Below, piece by piece: positions 8,860 through 17,683 of a DNA stretch of 64,000 bases. Source of the stretch: Yoonia sp034652275 (GTDB lineage Bacteria; Pseudomonadota; Alphaproteobacteria; Rhodobacterales; Rhodobacteraceae); NCBI RefSeq assembly GCF_034652275.1, contig NZ_JAXIWG010000001.1, forward strand, positions 1,054,001 to 1,118,000, read 5' to 3'. Numbering within the stretch: position 1 is the first letter of the stretch; each line of letters starts with the position of its first letter. A program made the translations under genes and the position numbers. The notes under the pieces were generated by a model. It made no database searches and was not told the origin of the DNA. It saw only the letters and a program-made list of their open reading frames with translations.

Positions 8860-8925
8860 GCTGTAGGCTTTGATCATCGTCGCAATGGCGTTCAGATGCG
8901 GCCTTCAACCTGCTAGACGCGGTAT

Positions 8926-11343
8926 ATGACAATCAATTTTGCCCTTTCGCTTTCTCTTGCAGGCATTGATCTGCTGCAACGTACCGACAGCGGCTGGCGC
9001 CGCGTCGGCACGGCGTCGCTGTTGGCCAAGGACATCGGCGCAGAACTGGCGGACCTGCGCGTCAAAGGGCAGGCACTGGCACCAGACGGCTTTTACACCA
9101 AGCTCGTGATCCCGATGGAGCAGGTGAAATACCTTGCCATCGACACGACGCAGACGACGCTGGCCGATATCACCGCAGCGCTGGACGGCACCACGCCCTA
9201 TGCGCTGGATGAGCTGGCGATTGACTTCGAACGCTCTGGCGGGCGCACCCATATCGCCGCGGTCGCGCGCGAAACCCTGCGCGAGGCCGAGGATTTCGCC
9301 CATGCGCACGGGTTCAATCCCGTCGCCCTTGTCGCAGTGCCGGACCATGTGACATTTGCCAAAGAGATTTTCTTCGGCCCGACCACGATGGCCGCGCGCA
9401 TCCTTGGTGCGGGCGTCACGGTAGAGCGCGATGCGCTGCCCGTCACGCTGGTCGGCACGCGGATCAAGTCGCATCTGTTGATGCAGGACATCGCCGAAAG
9501 CCCCACCCCAGCCGCAGTGGCTCCGCCTTTGGCGCCGTTGTGCGACCGGATCATCGGCGAATATCACGCGCCCCGCATGCCGGACCCTGTGGCCCCCGTT
9601 ATCGTGCGGATGGTGCTTGGGACGGCGGCACCCTCGGTTCCCGCCCATCTTGACCCGATCATCGTGGAACATCATCAGCCTGCCACGCAGATCGAAGTGC
9701 CGCTGATTGCGGTTCCGACCCCGGGATCGCCACGGCCTGTGGTGCTCGGCGGTGTTGTCGCAAAAGAGCCGAGGGCGATTGTGCGCAGGCCGCTGCCTGC
9801 CTTTGCCATCCCCGGCGCGATTGCCGCGGGGATCGCGGCTCTTGGCTTTGTATGGTGGCTGGGATCTGCGCAAGCGCCCGTCGAAACCCCGCTTGCCAAC
9901 GCCACGCAGGACGGTTTCCAAACAGCCCCTGCCCCGGCGCTGGTCGATATCGCGATTGCAGCACCAAACCTTGATGCATTGGACGATACCCTGCCTGCAG
10001 GCGATACCCCTGTCGCAACCAGCCCTGCGCCGCTGCCGCTGCGCAGCGACGATCCCGACAGCCTGATCGCAGACCTGCAGCCTGCGCCACAGCCAGACGC
10101 GACCACCCCGCTGCAAGCCCCTGCCAGCAATGGCCGCGTGTTGAGCGCGGACGAGGCCGCGGCCGCCTATGCCGCGACAGGTGTCTGGCAGCGTCCTCCG
10201 CGTTTTGCCGATCTTCCGCCTGCCGTGGTGTCCGAAGATGTGATCTTGCCGGTCAACTTGGCCGCCCCCGACCGCATGAGCATCGCCGCGCTACCGTCGA
10301 TTGAAGCGCTTGCCACGGACCTTTCTTTCGTTCCCTTGGCAAACCCGCCTGCACCCGATGTCGTGTTCGATCTTGACGAAGATGGCTTCGTGACCGCCAC
10401 ACCCGAAGGTGCGCTGACCCCTGATGGCGCAGTGGTCTATGCCGGTCTGCCGGACATGCCCTTCCGCGCGCGCCCCGTCGCAGAACCAGAGGCGACGTTA
10501 CAGCCAGACGATGAAGACATCGTTGCCGAAACACAGCCCGACGCGGATGCGCAGGTGGCAGATGCTGTCGTCCAGGATGGAACGGTCGAAGTACCGGTGA
10601 TTACCGGACGCCCGCCAGTTGTGCCGCCACTGCGCCCTGCGGACATCGCCGCTGACGACGCAGTTGAAGACGCCACCCCCGGCGGCGTGTCGCTGGCGGG
10701 TCTACAACCGGATGCGGTCAGTGCTGACGCAGTCGTTGATCTGGCACCCCCACCGGGCGCCATCCGCCCGCAGGCGCGGCCCGCCCTGCCCGACGTTGCG
10801 AACTCGGCTAGCGAGGTCGAGGCGGTTCTGGGCGGCATCGCGCTGGCGACACCGGACCCGCGTGCAACGGGTTCTGCCCTTGCGGTGGCGACATCGCTGC
10901 GCCCGACCAGCAGACCCACCAATTTCGATCGGGTCGTTGCGGCAGTGCGCAGCCGTCAACAGCCCGCCGCAGCGCCTGAACCAGCCCCCGCACCATCGCC
11001 CGGCGCTATCGCGGCTGCACCGGCACCAGAGCCAGAGCCGGAGCCACAACCGCAGGTACAAGCCGCAGCCCCCGTCGCCCCGCAAAACTACGAACCCGTG
11101 CCCGGCGGCGTGGCCCGCGCCGCGACGCAAGACAATGCGATCCGCCTGCGCGAGATCAACCTCATCGGTGTTTTTGGCCAGCCAAGCGCACGGCGCGCAT
11201 TGGTCCGGCTTGGCAACGGGCAGTTGGTCCGCGTGCAGGTCGGCAGCGAACTTGACGGCGGGCAGGTCACGGCCATCGGTGAAAACGCGCTGAACTACGT
11301 CAAGCGCGGCACCACCTATGCCTTGCAGATCCCGCGCGGTTAA
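8926..11343 (+). CDS. Large envelope protein: GspL-like actin-fold N-terminus, one helix, Pro/Ala linker, GspC-like C-terminus
   Basis: The product has 805 residues. Residues about 1-180 read like the cytoplasmic actin-like domain of GspL/PilM: a strand-turn opening, L-V-I-P-M-E-Q-V-K-Y at 60-69, T-P-Y-A-L-D-E-L near 90-97, and H-I-A-A-V-A-R-E-T-L at about 109-118. One hydrophobic helix lies at about 292-314. Then about 420 residues of Pro/Ala/Asp-rich linker follow. Residues about 738-805 form a compact beta domain (L-I-G-V-F-G-Q-P, L-V-R-V-Q-V-G, Y-A-L-Q-I-P) like the GspC/PilP homology region. No other secretion or pilus gene is in the window. The domain names are by eye; automatic pipelines may mislabel the linker. 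Confidence 0.72.
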   Translation: MTINFALSLSLAGIDLLQRTDSGWRRVGTASLLAKDIGAELADLRVKGQALAPDGFYTKLVIPMEQVKYLAIDTTQTTLADITAALDGTTPYALDELAIDFERSGGRTHIAAVARETLREAEDFAHAHGFNPVALVAVPDHVTFAKEIFFGPTTMAARILGAGVTVERDALPVTLVGTRIKSHLLMQDIAESPTPAAVAPPLAPLCDRIIGEYHAPRMPDPVAPVIVRMVLGTAAPSVPAHLDPIIVEHHQPATQIEVPLIAVPTPGSPRPVVLGGVVAKEPRAIVRRPLPAFAIPGAIAAGIAALGFVWWLGSAQAPVETPLANATQDGFQTAPAPALVDIAIAAPNLDALDDTLPAGDTPVATSPAPLPLRSDDPDSLIADLQPAPQPDATTPLQAPASNGRVLSADEAAAAYAATGVWQRPPRFADLPPAVVSEDVILPVNLAAPDRMSIAALPSIEALATDLSFVPLANPPAPDVVFDLDEDGFVTATPEGALTPDGAVVYAGLPDMPFRARPVAEPEATLQPDDEDIVAETQPDADAQVADAVVQDGTVEVPVITGRPPVVPPLRPADIAADDAVEDATPGGVSLAGLQPDAVSADAVVDLAPPPGAIRPQARPALPDVANSASEVEAVLGGIALATPDPRATGSALAVATSLRPTSRPTNFDRVVAAVRSRQQPAAAPEPAPAPSPGAIAAAPAPEPEPEPQPQVQAAAPVAPQNYEPVPGGVARAATQDNAIRLREINLIGVFGQPSARRALVRLGNGQLVRVQVGSELDGGQVTAIGENALNYVKRGTTYALQIPRG

Positions 11344-12434
11344 CCGGCTTTCAGCACGCCGCGCGCGATCTGGTCGGCCTCGATGCTTTCGAACAGGGCT
11401 TTGAAGTTGCCTTCGCCGAAACCGTCGTCGCCCTTGCGCTGTATGAATTCGAAAAAGATCGGCCCGATCACGGTCTTGCTGAAGATCTGCAGCAGGATAC
11501 GGGTTTCGCCACCGTCCACCACACCTTCGCCGTCGATCAGGATGCCATGTTTCATCATCCGGTCCAGCGGTTCATCATGGCCGACGACACGGGTCTTGCT
11601 CAGCTCGTAGTAGGCGGCGGGGGGCTTGGGCATGAACTTGATCCCCTGTTCGGCAATCGCATCGGTCGCGTCGTAAAGGTCCTGCGCGCCGACCGCGATA
11701 TGCTGGATGCCTTCACCGTTATAGCGCCGCAGATATTCGACGATCTGCCCTGTCTCGCCGCGATCCTCGTTGATCGGGATGCGGATGCGCCCGCAGGGGG
11801 ATGTCAGCGCGCGCGACAAAAGCCCCGTGAACTTGCCCGCGATGTCAAAGAACCGGATTTCGCGGAAATTGAACAGATCGCCGTAAAAGGCGAACCATTT
11901 GTCCATGTTCCCCTTGTGGACGTTATGCGTCAGGTGGTCGAGGTAGTAGAAACCCACCCCCGCCGGATGGGCATCGGCGACCCAGTCGAATTCCGCGTTA
12001 TAGGGGTTGGTGTCGTAATACTGGTCGATGAAATAGATCAGGCTGCCGCCGATGCCGACGATGGCGGGCACATCCATCGTTTTTCCGGTGCCGGTGTAAG
12101 GGGTCGCGCCTTTGCTGACCGCATGGTCATAGGCATGCTGCGCGTCGACAACGCGCCAGCCCATCGACGGGGCGCAGGGGCCATGTTCTTCGATGAACGC
12201 CGCCGCATGGCTGCCGGGTTCCATGTTCAGGATATAGGTGATGTCGCCCTGCTGCCACAGCTCGACAGCCTTGGTCTTGTGCGTGGCGGTGTGCTGATAG
12301 CCCATCTTGGCGAAGAGATCGCGCAGCACCTGCGGTTCGGGATGCGCAAATTCGACAAAGGCGAAACCGTCAGTGCCTGCGGGGTTTGCGGCGCTGATGA
12401 CGGCCTTGGGGGCGTCGTGCGGGAAAGGGCCCAT
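11340..12434 (-). CDS. hppD: 4-Hydroxyphenylpyruvate dioxygenase
   Basis: The product has 364 residues, the normal bacterial length. Iron ligands are visible: a His in Y-L-D-H-L-T-H-N-V, a His in I-Q-H-I-A-V, and a Glu in F-F-E-F-I-Q-R-K-G-D, followed by the family's G-F-G-E-G-N-F-K-A-L-F tail. It converts 4-hydroxyphenylpyruvate to homogentisate in tyrosine breakdown. The start at 12434 has an AAGGAG site; a longer frame to 12473 runs through it and is rejected. It is divergent from an Lrp-type gene, its likely regulator. The 3' end overlaps the convergent 805-residue gene by 4 bases. Confidence 0.94.
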   Translation of the reverse strand: MGPFPHDAPKAVISAANPAGTDGFAFVEFAHPEPQVLRDLFAKMGYQHTATHKTKAVELWQQGDITYILNMEPGSHAAAFIEEHGPCAPSMGWRVVDAQHAYDHAVSKGATPYTGTGKTMDVPAIVGIGGSLIYFIDQYYDTNPYNAEFDWVADAHPAGVGFYYLDHLTHNVHKGNMDKWFAFYGDLFNFREIRFFDIAGKFTGLLSRALTSPCGRIRIPINEDRGETGQIVEYLRRYNGEGIQHIAVGAQDLYDATDAIAEQGIKFMPKPPAAYYELSKTRVVGHDEPLDRMMKHGILIDGEGVVDGGETRILLQIFSKTVIGPIFFEFIQRKGDDGFGEGNFKALFESIEADQIARGVLKAG

Positions 12435-12466
12435 ATGCGTATCTCCTTGCTGGTTTTGACCAGTGT

Positions 12467-12536
12467 ACCGCAAAGAACCTGCGGTTTTGCGCCAAGGTCA
12501 TGGACTTTTGGTCAGTTATATGCGGATATGGCGCAT
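12467..12536. promoter_or_regulatory. Candidate operator region between hppD and the Lrp-type gene
   Basis: The 131-base divergent gap holds two interrupted inverted repeats: ACCGCA-7-TGCGGT at 12467-12485 and ATGCG-7-CGCAT at 12520-12536. Lrp/AsnC proteins bind such imperfect palindromes, and the neighbouring regulator is the natural candidate. This is inference from position and symmetry only. Confidence 0.35.
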
Positions 12537-12565
12537 CTTTTGCCATCCTTCTGCGGGAACCACGC

Positions 12566-13024
12566 ATGACACTCGACCCTGCCGACCTGAAACTGCTGGC
12601 CGCGCTGCAACGCGATTCAACGCTGACCGCGCAGGATTTGGGCGATGCGCTCAACATGTCCCCCTCGCAGGCCGGACGCCGGCGGCAAAGGCTGGAGGCG
12701 GAAGGCTATATCGCGGGCTATCGCGCCACGCTGAACCCCGAAAAGCTGGGCCTCGCGGTCGAGGCCTTCATGCAAATCGTAATGGCGACCCATACCGAAC
12801 AGAACGCGCGCGATTTCGTGCGCATGACCCGCACGCGCCCCGAAATCGTCGGCGCATGGACCCTGACGGGCGAGGCGGATTATCTTTTGCGCATCTATTG
12901 CGCCGATCTGGCCGCGCTGAACACATTGGTGCAGCAGGTGCTGCTGCCGCATCCCGCCGTCAGCCGCGTGCAAAGCCAGATCGTGATGGAGCGCGTCAAA
13001 CCCGACGCGCCCCTGCCGGTTTAG
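12566..13024 (+). CDS. Lrp/AsnC family transcriptional regulator
   Basis: The product has 152 residues: an N-terminal helix-turn-helix (about 5-55, with L-L-A-A-L-Q-R-D and the recognition segment S-P-S-Q-A-G-R-R-R-Q-R-L) and a C-terminal RAM/ACT ligand domain (about 65-145, G-A-W-T-L-T-G-E-A-D-Y-L-L). It likely senses an amino acid or aromatic metabolite and controls hppD, from which it diverges. The start at 12566 gives the usual family N-terminus; an upstream extension to 12500 lies in the regulatory gap. Its stop overlaps that of cobT by 4 bases. Confidence 0.9.
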   Translation: MTLDPADLKLLAALQRDSTLTAQDLGDALNMSPSQAGRRRQRLEAEGYIAGYRATLNPEKLGLAVEAFMQIVMATHTEQNARDFVRMTRTRPEIVGAWTLTGEADYLLRIYCADLAALNTLVQQVLLPHPAVSRVQSQIVMERVKPDAPLPV

Positions 13025-14031
13025 CCTGCTGCCACACCGGCCTCGGCAAAGGTCGCCATGCCGGAATGGCAGGCGACGGCCCCTTGCAGGATGGTGATCG
13101 CCAGCGCAGCACCCGAGCCTTCGCCCAAGCGCAGGCCGAGCGACAACAGGGGCTGTTTGCCCAAAGCGTCGAGCAGGTTCTGGTGCGCGCCTTCGACGCT
13201 CAGATGCCCCGCGACAGCGTGATCCAAAGCGGTGGGGTGCAGCTTGTGCAGCACGCCCGCCGCCGCCGAACAGATGAACCCGTCAAGGATGACCGGAATG
13301 CGGTGCGCCCGTGCCGCCGCCATCGCCCCCGCCATCGCCGCAATCTCGCGCCCGCCAAGGCAGCGCAGCGCCTCCAGCGGATCACTGGTGTCGTGCAAGG
13401 CCAGCCCCGCATCGACAGCCGAGACCTTGCGCGCGAGGCCCGCATCATCGACGCCAGTACCGCGCCCCGCCCAATCGGCCCCCGTGCCACCGAACAGCGC
13501 CGCCGCAAGGGCTGCCGCCGATGTGGTATTGCCGATCCCCATTTCGCCTGTGACTAGCAGATCGGACTGCGGGTCGACCGCGTTCCAGCCCGTTTGCAAG
13601 GCGCTGACCAGTTCAGCCTCGCTCATCGCGGGGGCCTGCGTGAAATCGGCTGTGGGAGTGTCTAGCGACAGCGCATGCACATCCATCCGCGCGCCTGCCG
13701 CCTTGGACAACTGGTTGATCGCGGCACCGCCATGTTGGAAATTGGCGACCATCTGCACGGTGACTTCGGGCGGGAAGGCCGATACGCCCTGCGCGCAGAC
13801 GCCGTGGTTGCCCGCAAAGATGATGACCTGCGGGGCGCGGATTGTAGGGCGCGGGTCATTGCGCCAGCCTGCATACCAGATCGCCAGATCCTCCAACCGG
13901 CCCAAGGCACCTTGCGGCTTGGTCAACTGGCCGTTGCGGTCGGTCGCGCCGGCGATGGCACTGGCGTCGGGGGCGGTCAGATCGGCAAAGATCGCGCGGA
14001 AATCGGCAAGGGTGGTGAAAGGGGCGGTCAT
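13021..14031 (-). CDS. cobT: Nicotinate-nucleotide--dimethylbenzimidazole phosphoribosyltransferase
   Basis: The product has 336 residues, the usual CobT length. Family motifs include I-I-F-A-G-N-H-G-V (about 83-91), G-E-M-G-I-G-N-T-T-S (about 165-174) and the C-terminal L-R-L-G-E-G-S-G-A-A, whose Glu is the catalytic base in Salmonella CobT. It activates dimethylbenzimidazole for the lower ligand of cobalamin. GAGGA precedes the ATG at 14031; a frame to 14052 is rejected. Divergent from cobS, 50 bases away: the two nucleotide-loop genes face opposite ways. Confidence 0.93.
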   Translation of the reverse strand: MTAPFTTLADFRAIFADLTAPDASAIAGATDRNGQLTKPQGALGRLEDLAIWYAGWRNDPRPTIRAPQVIIFAGNHGVCAQGVSAFPPEVTVQMVANFQHGGAAINQLSKAAGARMDVHALSLDTPTADFTQAPAMSEAELVSALQTGWNAVDPQSDLLVTGEMGIGNTTSAAALAAALFGGTGADWAGRGTGVDDAGLARKVSAVDAGLALHDTSDPLEALRCLGGREIAAMAGAMAAARAHRIPVILDGFICSAAAGVLHKLHPTALDHAVAGHLSVEGAHQNLLDALGKQPLLSLGLRLGEGSGAALAITILQGAVACHSGMATFAEAGVAAG

Positions 14032-14081
14032 CAGGTCCTCGTTGCGTAACATGTCCCGACTGTCTAACGATCACGTCAGAG

Positions 14082-14870
14082 ATGAAAAGAGCCGCAAGGG
14101 GCAAACCGTTGACCATTACCGACAATCGCCTTTTTGCCGCCATCGACCTGCCCGCCGCTTTGGGACTTTTGACACGGTTGCCCGTGCCGGTGGACGGGGC
14201 AGCGGCGACGGCGCGGGGTGCGGCGGCAGTCTGGGCCTATCCGCTGGCGGGCGCTGTCGTGGGCGGGTTGCAGGCGCTGGCGATGGGCATCCTTCTCTGG
14301 CTGGGCGTGCCTGCCGCGATCACGGCGGCGCTGGTGCTGGCGCTCGCGGTCTCTGTGACGGGGGCGATGCACGAGGACGGGTTGGCCGACAGTATCGACG
14401 GGCTTTGGGGCGGCTGGGACAAGGCGCGCAGGCTCGCGATCATGAAGGACAGCCACATCGGGACCTACGGTGTGATCGCGCTGGTGTTGACGCTGCTGTT
14501 GCGCTGGACGGCGCTGGGTCTCATCGCTGGCACGGGTGGCTTTGCGCTGGTGCTGGTCGTCGTCGCGGCGGTCAGCCGCGCGGCGATGGTGGGCGTCATG
14601 GCCGCGCTGCCCCATGCCCGCGATGGCGGGCTCAGCCGTGCTGTCGGGCGGCCTGCGGCCCGCGTCGCTTGGGTGGCTGTCGGCATCGGCGCGGGTCTGG
14701 CGTTGGTAACAGGCTATTTGGGGCTGGTCATCGTGGCGGCGGTGATCGCTGTCCTTTGGGCAATGATCGCGCGAGCCAAGATCGGCGGGCAGACGGGTGA
14801 TATCCTGGGCGCGACACAGCAACTGGTCGAGGTTGCGCTGCTGATCGCGGTGGTCTCGGCGCTGGATTAA
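14082..14870 (+). CDS. cobS: Adenosylcobinamide-GDP ribazoletransferase (cobalamin synthase)
   Basis: The product has 262 residues and is a polytopic membrane protein. It carries the CobS motif H-E-D-G-L-A-D-S-I-D-G-L-W-G-G (about 98-112), with metal-binding Asp/Glu, and K-D-S-H-I-G-T-Y-G (about 125-133). It joins adenosylcobinamide-GDP to alpha-ribazole, the last step of cobalamin assembly, using the product of neighbouring cobT. No clear Shine-Dalgarno was seen before 14082; the start is set by protein length. The 3' end overlaps the convergent FG-GAP gene by 4 bases. Confidence 0.92.
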   Translation: MKRAARGKPLTITDNRLFAAIDLPAALGLLTRLPVPVDGAAATARGAAAVWAYPLAGAVVGGLQALAMGILLWLGVPAAITAALVLALAVSVTGAMHEDGLADSIDGLWGGWDKARRLAIMKDSHIGTYGVIALVLTLLLRWTALGLIAGTGGFALVLVVVAAVSRAAMVGVMAALPHARDGGLSRAVGRPAARVAWVAVGIGAGLALVTGYLGLVIVAAVIAVLWAMIARAKIGGQTGDILGATQQLVEVALLIAVVSALD

Positions 14871-15595
14871 TCCGGCAGCGGGTCGCAGCGCAGAGCCGTG
14901 GCGAAGCTGGTCCTGTCATCATGCCGCCCGATATCGGTCTGCTGCAAGCGCCCGTTCTGCAACCGCGTCGCGATGATACGCGACCAATCGCTGTTGGCGG
15001 TGATGATTTCAGGCCCCTGCCCGCAATCGCGGATGCCCCCGGCGATGTCGGTCTCTCCGATGCGGTGGTTGGTCAGGCCGGGGGTGCGGGCGATTTCGCG
15101 CAGGGACCACGCCTCGCCATCCTGTGTAACCCGCACCACGACCAGTTCGCGCGCCAGATGCGGCCGGTCGACATAGGCGATCTCCATCACACCGTCACCA
15201 TCGAGATCGGCAGCACCCGCCACGGCGAGCCAGCGAAACCGCGTGCCGATATGGGGACCTGTGACAAAGGGCTGCAACGCGCCGTCACGCAAGCCCCAGA
15301 TGGCCAGTTGCGCGCCAAGGGCCTCGTGGCTTTGGACAACGATCACCTCGGACGCGCCATCACCATTCAGATCCACGACACGGGGGTTAGTGTCCTCGAA
15401 CACCATCGGCACAGGCCAGCGGCTGGCCAGCCGCGTGCCGTCCGACAGCGTGACCTCCAGCGTGTCATGTTCGCTGGGCACACCAAGCACACCATGCGGA
15501 TAACGGTCGGTCGGCCCCGTCAGCCGTGCATCGGTGATCGTCTGCGCCTGTGCTAGCCCCGGTAAAACCGCCAAGGCCAGCAGGCACGCTCGCAT
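14867..15595 (-). CDS. Exported FG-GAP/VCBS-repeat protein
   Basis: The product has 242 residues. A cleavable signal peptide is visible (M-R-A-C-L-L-A-L-A-V then A-Q-A). Two Asp-rich calcium-type loops, D-L-N-G-D-G-A-S-E and D-L-D-G-D-G-V-M-E, mark FG-GAP/VCBS beta-propeller blades, and a C-terminal Cys pair may form a disulfide. It is probably a small periplasmic or surface beta-propeller of unknown ligand. The ATG at 15595 overlaps the ferredoxin stop (ATGA), so the two are co-transcribed although nothing obvious links their roles. Confidence 0.75.
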   Translation of the reverse strand: MRACLLALAVLPGLAQAQTITDARLTGPTDRYPHGVLGVPSEHDTLEVTLSDGTRLASRWPVPMVFEDTNPRVVDLNGDGASEVIVVQSHEALGAQLAIWGLRDGALQPFVTGPHIGTRFRWLAVAGAADLDGDGVMEIAYVDRPHLARELVVVRVTQDGEAWSLREIARTPGLTNHRIGETDIAGGIRDCGQGPEIITANSDWSRIIATRLQNGRLQQTDIGRHDDRTSFATALRCDPLPD

Positions 15596-15918
15596 CAAAT
15601 CTGCTTTTCGGGCATCTGCACGCGCAGGCCGTCCAGCGCATCGCTGACCTTCAACTGACAGGTCAGGCGGGATTTGACGGGGTCGGGCTTATAGGCGAAA
15701 TCCAGCATGTCGTCTTCCATCGCGTCCTTGGCGGGCAGTTTGTCCACCCAGGCGTCATCGACATAGACATGGCAGGTCGAACAGGCGCAGGCCCCGCCGC
15801 AATCGGCCTCGATCCCCGGAATGCCGTTGTCGCGCGCGCCTTCCATGACGGTCAGGCCGTTGGCCACATCGACCACATGTTCCTTGCCGCCATGTTCGAC
15901 ATAAGTGATTTTCGCCAT
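15595..15918 (-). CDS. [2Fe-2S] ferredoxin, adrenodoxin type
   Basis: The product has 107 residues with the cluster motif C40-x5-C46-x2-C49 and the fourth Cys at 87 (R-L-T-C-Q-L). An extra Cys44 lies inside the loop. The spacing is that of ISC/adrenodoxin-type ferredoxins used in Fe-S assembly or as electron donors to monooxygenases. Start ATG 15918: an upstream frame to 15990 does not look like family sequence. It is followed with overlap by the FG-GAP gene. The electron partner is unknown; no reductase or P450 is in the window. Confidence 0.9.
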   Translation of the reverse strand: MAKITYVEHGGKEHVVDVANGLTVMEGARDNGIPGIEADCGGACACSTCHVYVDDAWVDKLPAKDAMEDDMLDFAYKPDPVKSRLTCQLKVSDALDGLRVQMPEKQI

Positions 15919-16003
15919 TGTCTTGGGTCCCCTGTAGGTTTGATCGGTCGAGATATTCCTAAATGACCGTGTTGGCCGGTGCCAGCGCAAAACCGCCGCA
16001 ACG

Positions 16004-16035
16004 ACAAAGGGCGGCCCATGAGGACCGCCCTTTGT
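16004..16035 (-). terminator. Terminator hairpin after degP
   Basis: Perfect 11-base stem, ACAAAGGGCGG (16004-16014) with CCGCCCTTTGT (16025-16035), loop 10 bases, lying 18 bases beyond the degP stop on the minus strand. The T-run is short (TTT inside the stem), but position and symmetry fit a transcription end. Confidence 0.7.
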
Positions 16036-16052
16036 TACGTGCTGTAGGCGGC

Positions 16053-17522
16053 TTATTCCTGCTCAAGCACCAGCGCCACAAACCGTGGATCGCCACCGCG
16101 ACGGACCAGCATCAGGATCGAGGTGCGCCCTGCTTCGGTTGCAAGCGCGATCTGTTCCTGCAAATCGGCGATGCTGGCGACGGGCTGACGCGAGGCTTCA
16201 GTGATTACGTCGCCTTCGATCAGCCCCTTAGAGGCGGCGTCGGACTCGGGCGCGATGGCCGTAATGACAAGCCCCGCATCGACGTTCAGCGAAAACTGTT
16301 CCGCCAGTTCGGGGGTGACAGGCTCCAGCGTCAGACCCAGCACTTCGTCGGGTTCGGCGGCGGGTGCCTCCGGTGCTGCGGCGGGGAACGCCACAGCCTC
16401 GGAGGTTTCTCGCCGGCCCAGCACAACAGTCAGCTGTTCCATCTCTCCGTCACGCAGGACTTCGACAGGGACTTCCTTGCCAACAGGCGAATTGCCCACG
16501 ATGCGCACCAGTTCACGTGTGTCCTCGATCTCGACACCGTCAAAGATCAGGATCACGTCACCCGACAGCATACCCGAGTTTTCTGCAGGGCCGGGTGGCA
16601 CATCGGTCACCAGCGCACCGCGCGCACCGTCAAGCCCGTCGATCGCCGACACCATGTCGGGGGTCACGTCCTGAATACGCACACCCAGCCAGCCACGACG
16701 CGTTTCACCAAATTCGATCAACTGTTCGACAACATTGGTCACGACCTCGGACGACATCGCAAAACCGATCCCGATAGACCCGCCGGTGGGCGACAGGATC
16801 GCCGTGTTCACGCCGATGACCTGACCGTCCATGTTGAACAGCGGGCCGCCCGAATTGCCGCGGTTGATCGCCGCGTCGGTCTGGATGTAGTCGTCATAAG
16901 TGCCCGACAGCGCTCGGTTGCGCGCCGACACGATCCCGACAGAGACCGAGAACCCCTGACCCAGCGGGTTGCCCATCGCCATCACCCAGTCACCGACACG
17001 CGCGCCTTCGGCATTGCTGTCGCCAAAGGCCACGAACGGCAGGTTGGTTGCGTCCACTTTCAGCACGGCGATATCGGTGTTGGGGTCGGTGCCGATCAGT
17101 TCGGCGGGCAGTTCCTCGCCCGAGAAAAACTCGATCAGGATTTCGTCGGCACCTTCGATCACATGGTTGTTCGTCACGATAAACCCGTCAGGCGAGATCA
17201 CGAAACCGGACCCAAGGGCCGATGACCGCTGCGGTCCGCCGCGGGGGCCGTTATTGAAGAAGTCTTCGAAAGGCGATCCTTCCGGCACGACGCCGCGAGG
17301 CATAGTGCGTTCGGCGACAGTGGTGCTGGTTGTGATGTTCACGACCGAAGGGCTGACCAGCTCAGCCAGATCGGCAAAGCTGGGCGGGCGGTCTTGCGCA
17401 AAGGCTGCCGTCGCCTGCATGACAAGGAACGACACCGCCAATAAAATCGCACTGACGAATCCGACCGCCGTGCGGCGCAGGTGATGGAGGTCTTTTTGGA
17501 TAGCGACTGCCTTGGCTTTCAC
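16053..17522 (-). CDS. DegP/HtrA-type periplasmic serine protease with two PDZ domains
   Basis: The product has 489 residues. An N-terminal signal (about 17-42, ending A-F-A-Q) exports it. The trypsin-like domain (about 50-270) has the complete triad: H120 in N-N-H-V-I, D150 in N-T-D-I-A-V and S224 in R-G-N-S-G-G-P. Two PDZ domains follow (about 275-365 and 385-485). It degrades or refolds damaged envelope proteins. It lies after hflKC, a common order in alphaproteobacteria, but a terminator separates them, so it probably also has its own promoter in the 160-base gap. DegP versus DegQ cannot be decided by eye. Confidence 0.93.
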   Translation of the reverse strand: MKAKAVAIQKDLHHLRRTAVGFVSAILLAVSFLVMQATAAFAQDRPPSFADLAELVSPSVVNITTSTTVAERTMPRGVVPEGSPFEDFFNNGPRGGPQRSSALGSGFVISPDGFIVTNNHVIEGADEILIEFFSGEELPAELIGTDPNTDIAVLKVDATNLPFVAFGDSNAEGARVGDWVMAMGNPLGQGFSVSVGIVSARNRALSGTYDDYIQTDAAINRGNSGGPLFNMDGQVIGVNTAILSPTGGSIGIGFAMSSEVVTNVVEQLIEFGETRRGWLGVRIQDVTPDMVSAIDGLDGARGALVTDVPPGPAENSGMLSGDVILIFDGVEIEDTRELVRIVGNSPVGKEVPVEVLRDGEMEQLTVVLGRRETSEAVAFPAAAPEAPAAEPDEVLGLTLEPVTPELAEQFSLNVDAGLVITAIAPESDAASKGLIEGDVITEASRQPVASIADLQEQIALATEAGRTSILMLVRRGGDPRFVALVLEQE

Positions 17523-17633
17523 GGATCATCTCCTCAGGGGTAAGCAGAACCGTTGTCCTGCAATAAATCTAAGATCAAGTTAGCGCATCAGTTGGACAGC
17601 ACAATCCCCCTCACTGCCAAGTGATACGATGCA

Positions 17634-17659
17634 AAAGGCCGACCCGAAGGCCGGCCTTT
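17634..17659 (-). terminator. Terminator of hflKC
   Basis: Stem AAAGGCCG (17634-17641) with CGGCCTTT (17652-17659), 10-base loop, 25 bases after the hflC stop. Read on the minus strand it ends in TTTTGCAT, as expected for an intrinsic terminator. Confidence 0.8.
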
Positions 17660-17683
17660 GCGTTGCTTTTCGAGCCGGATGGA

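Noticed and set aside
10000..11100. Tandem repeats in the linker of the 805-residue protein
   Set aside because: Only Pro/Ala/Asp bias was seen; I found no repeat unit of constant length.
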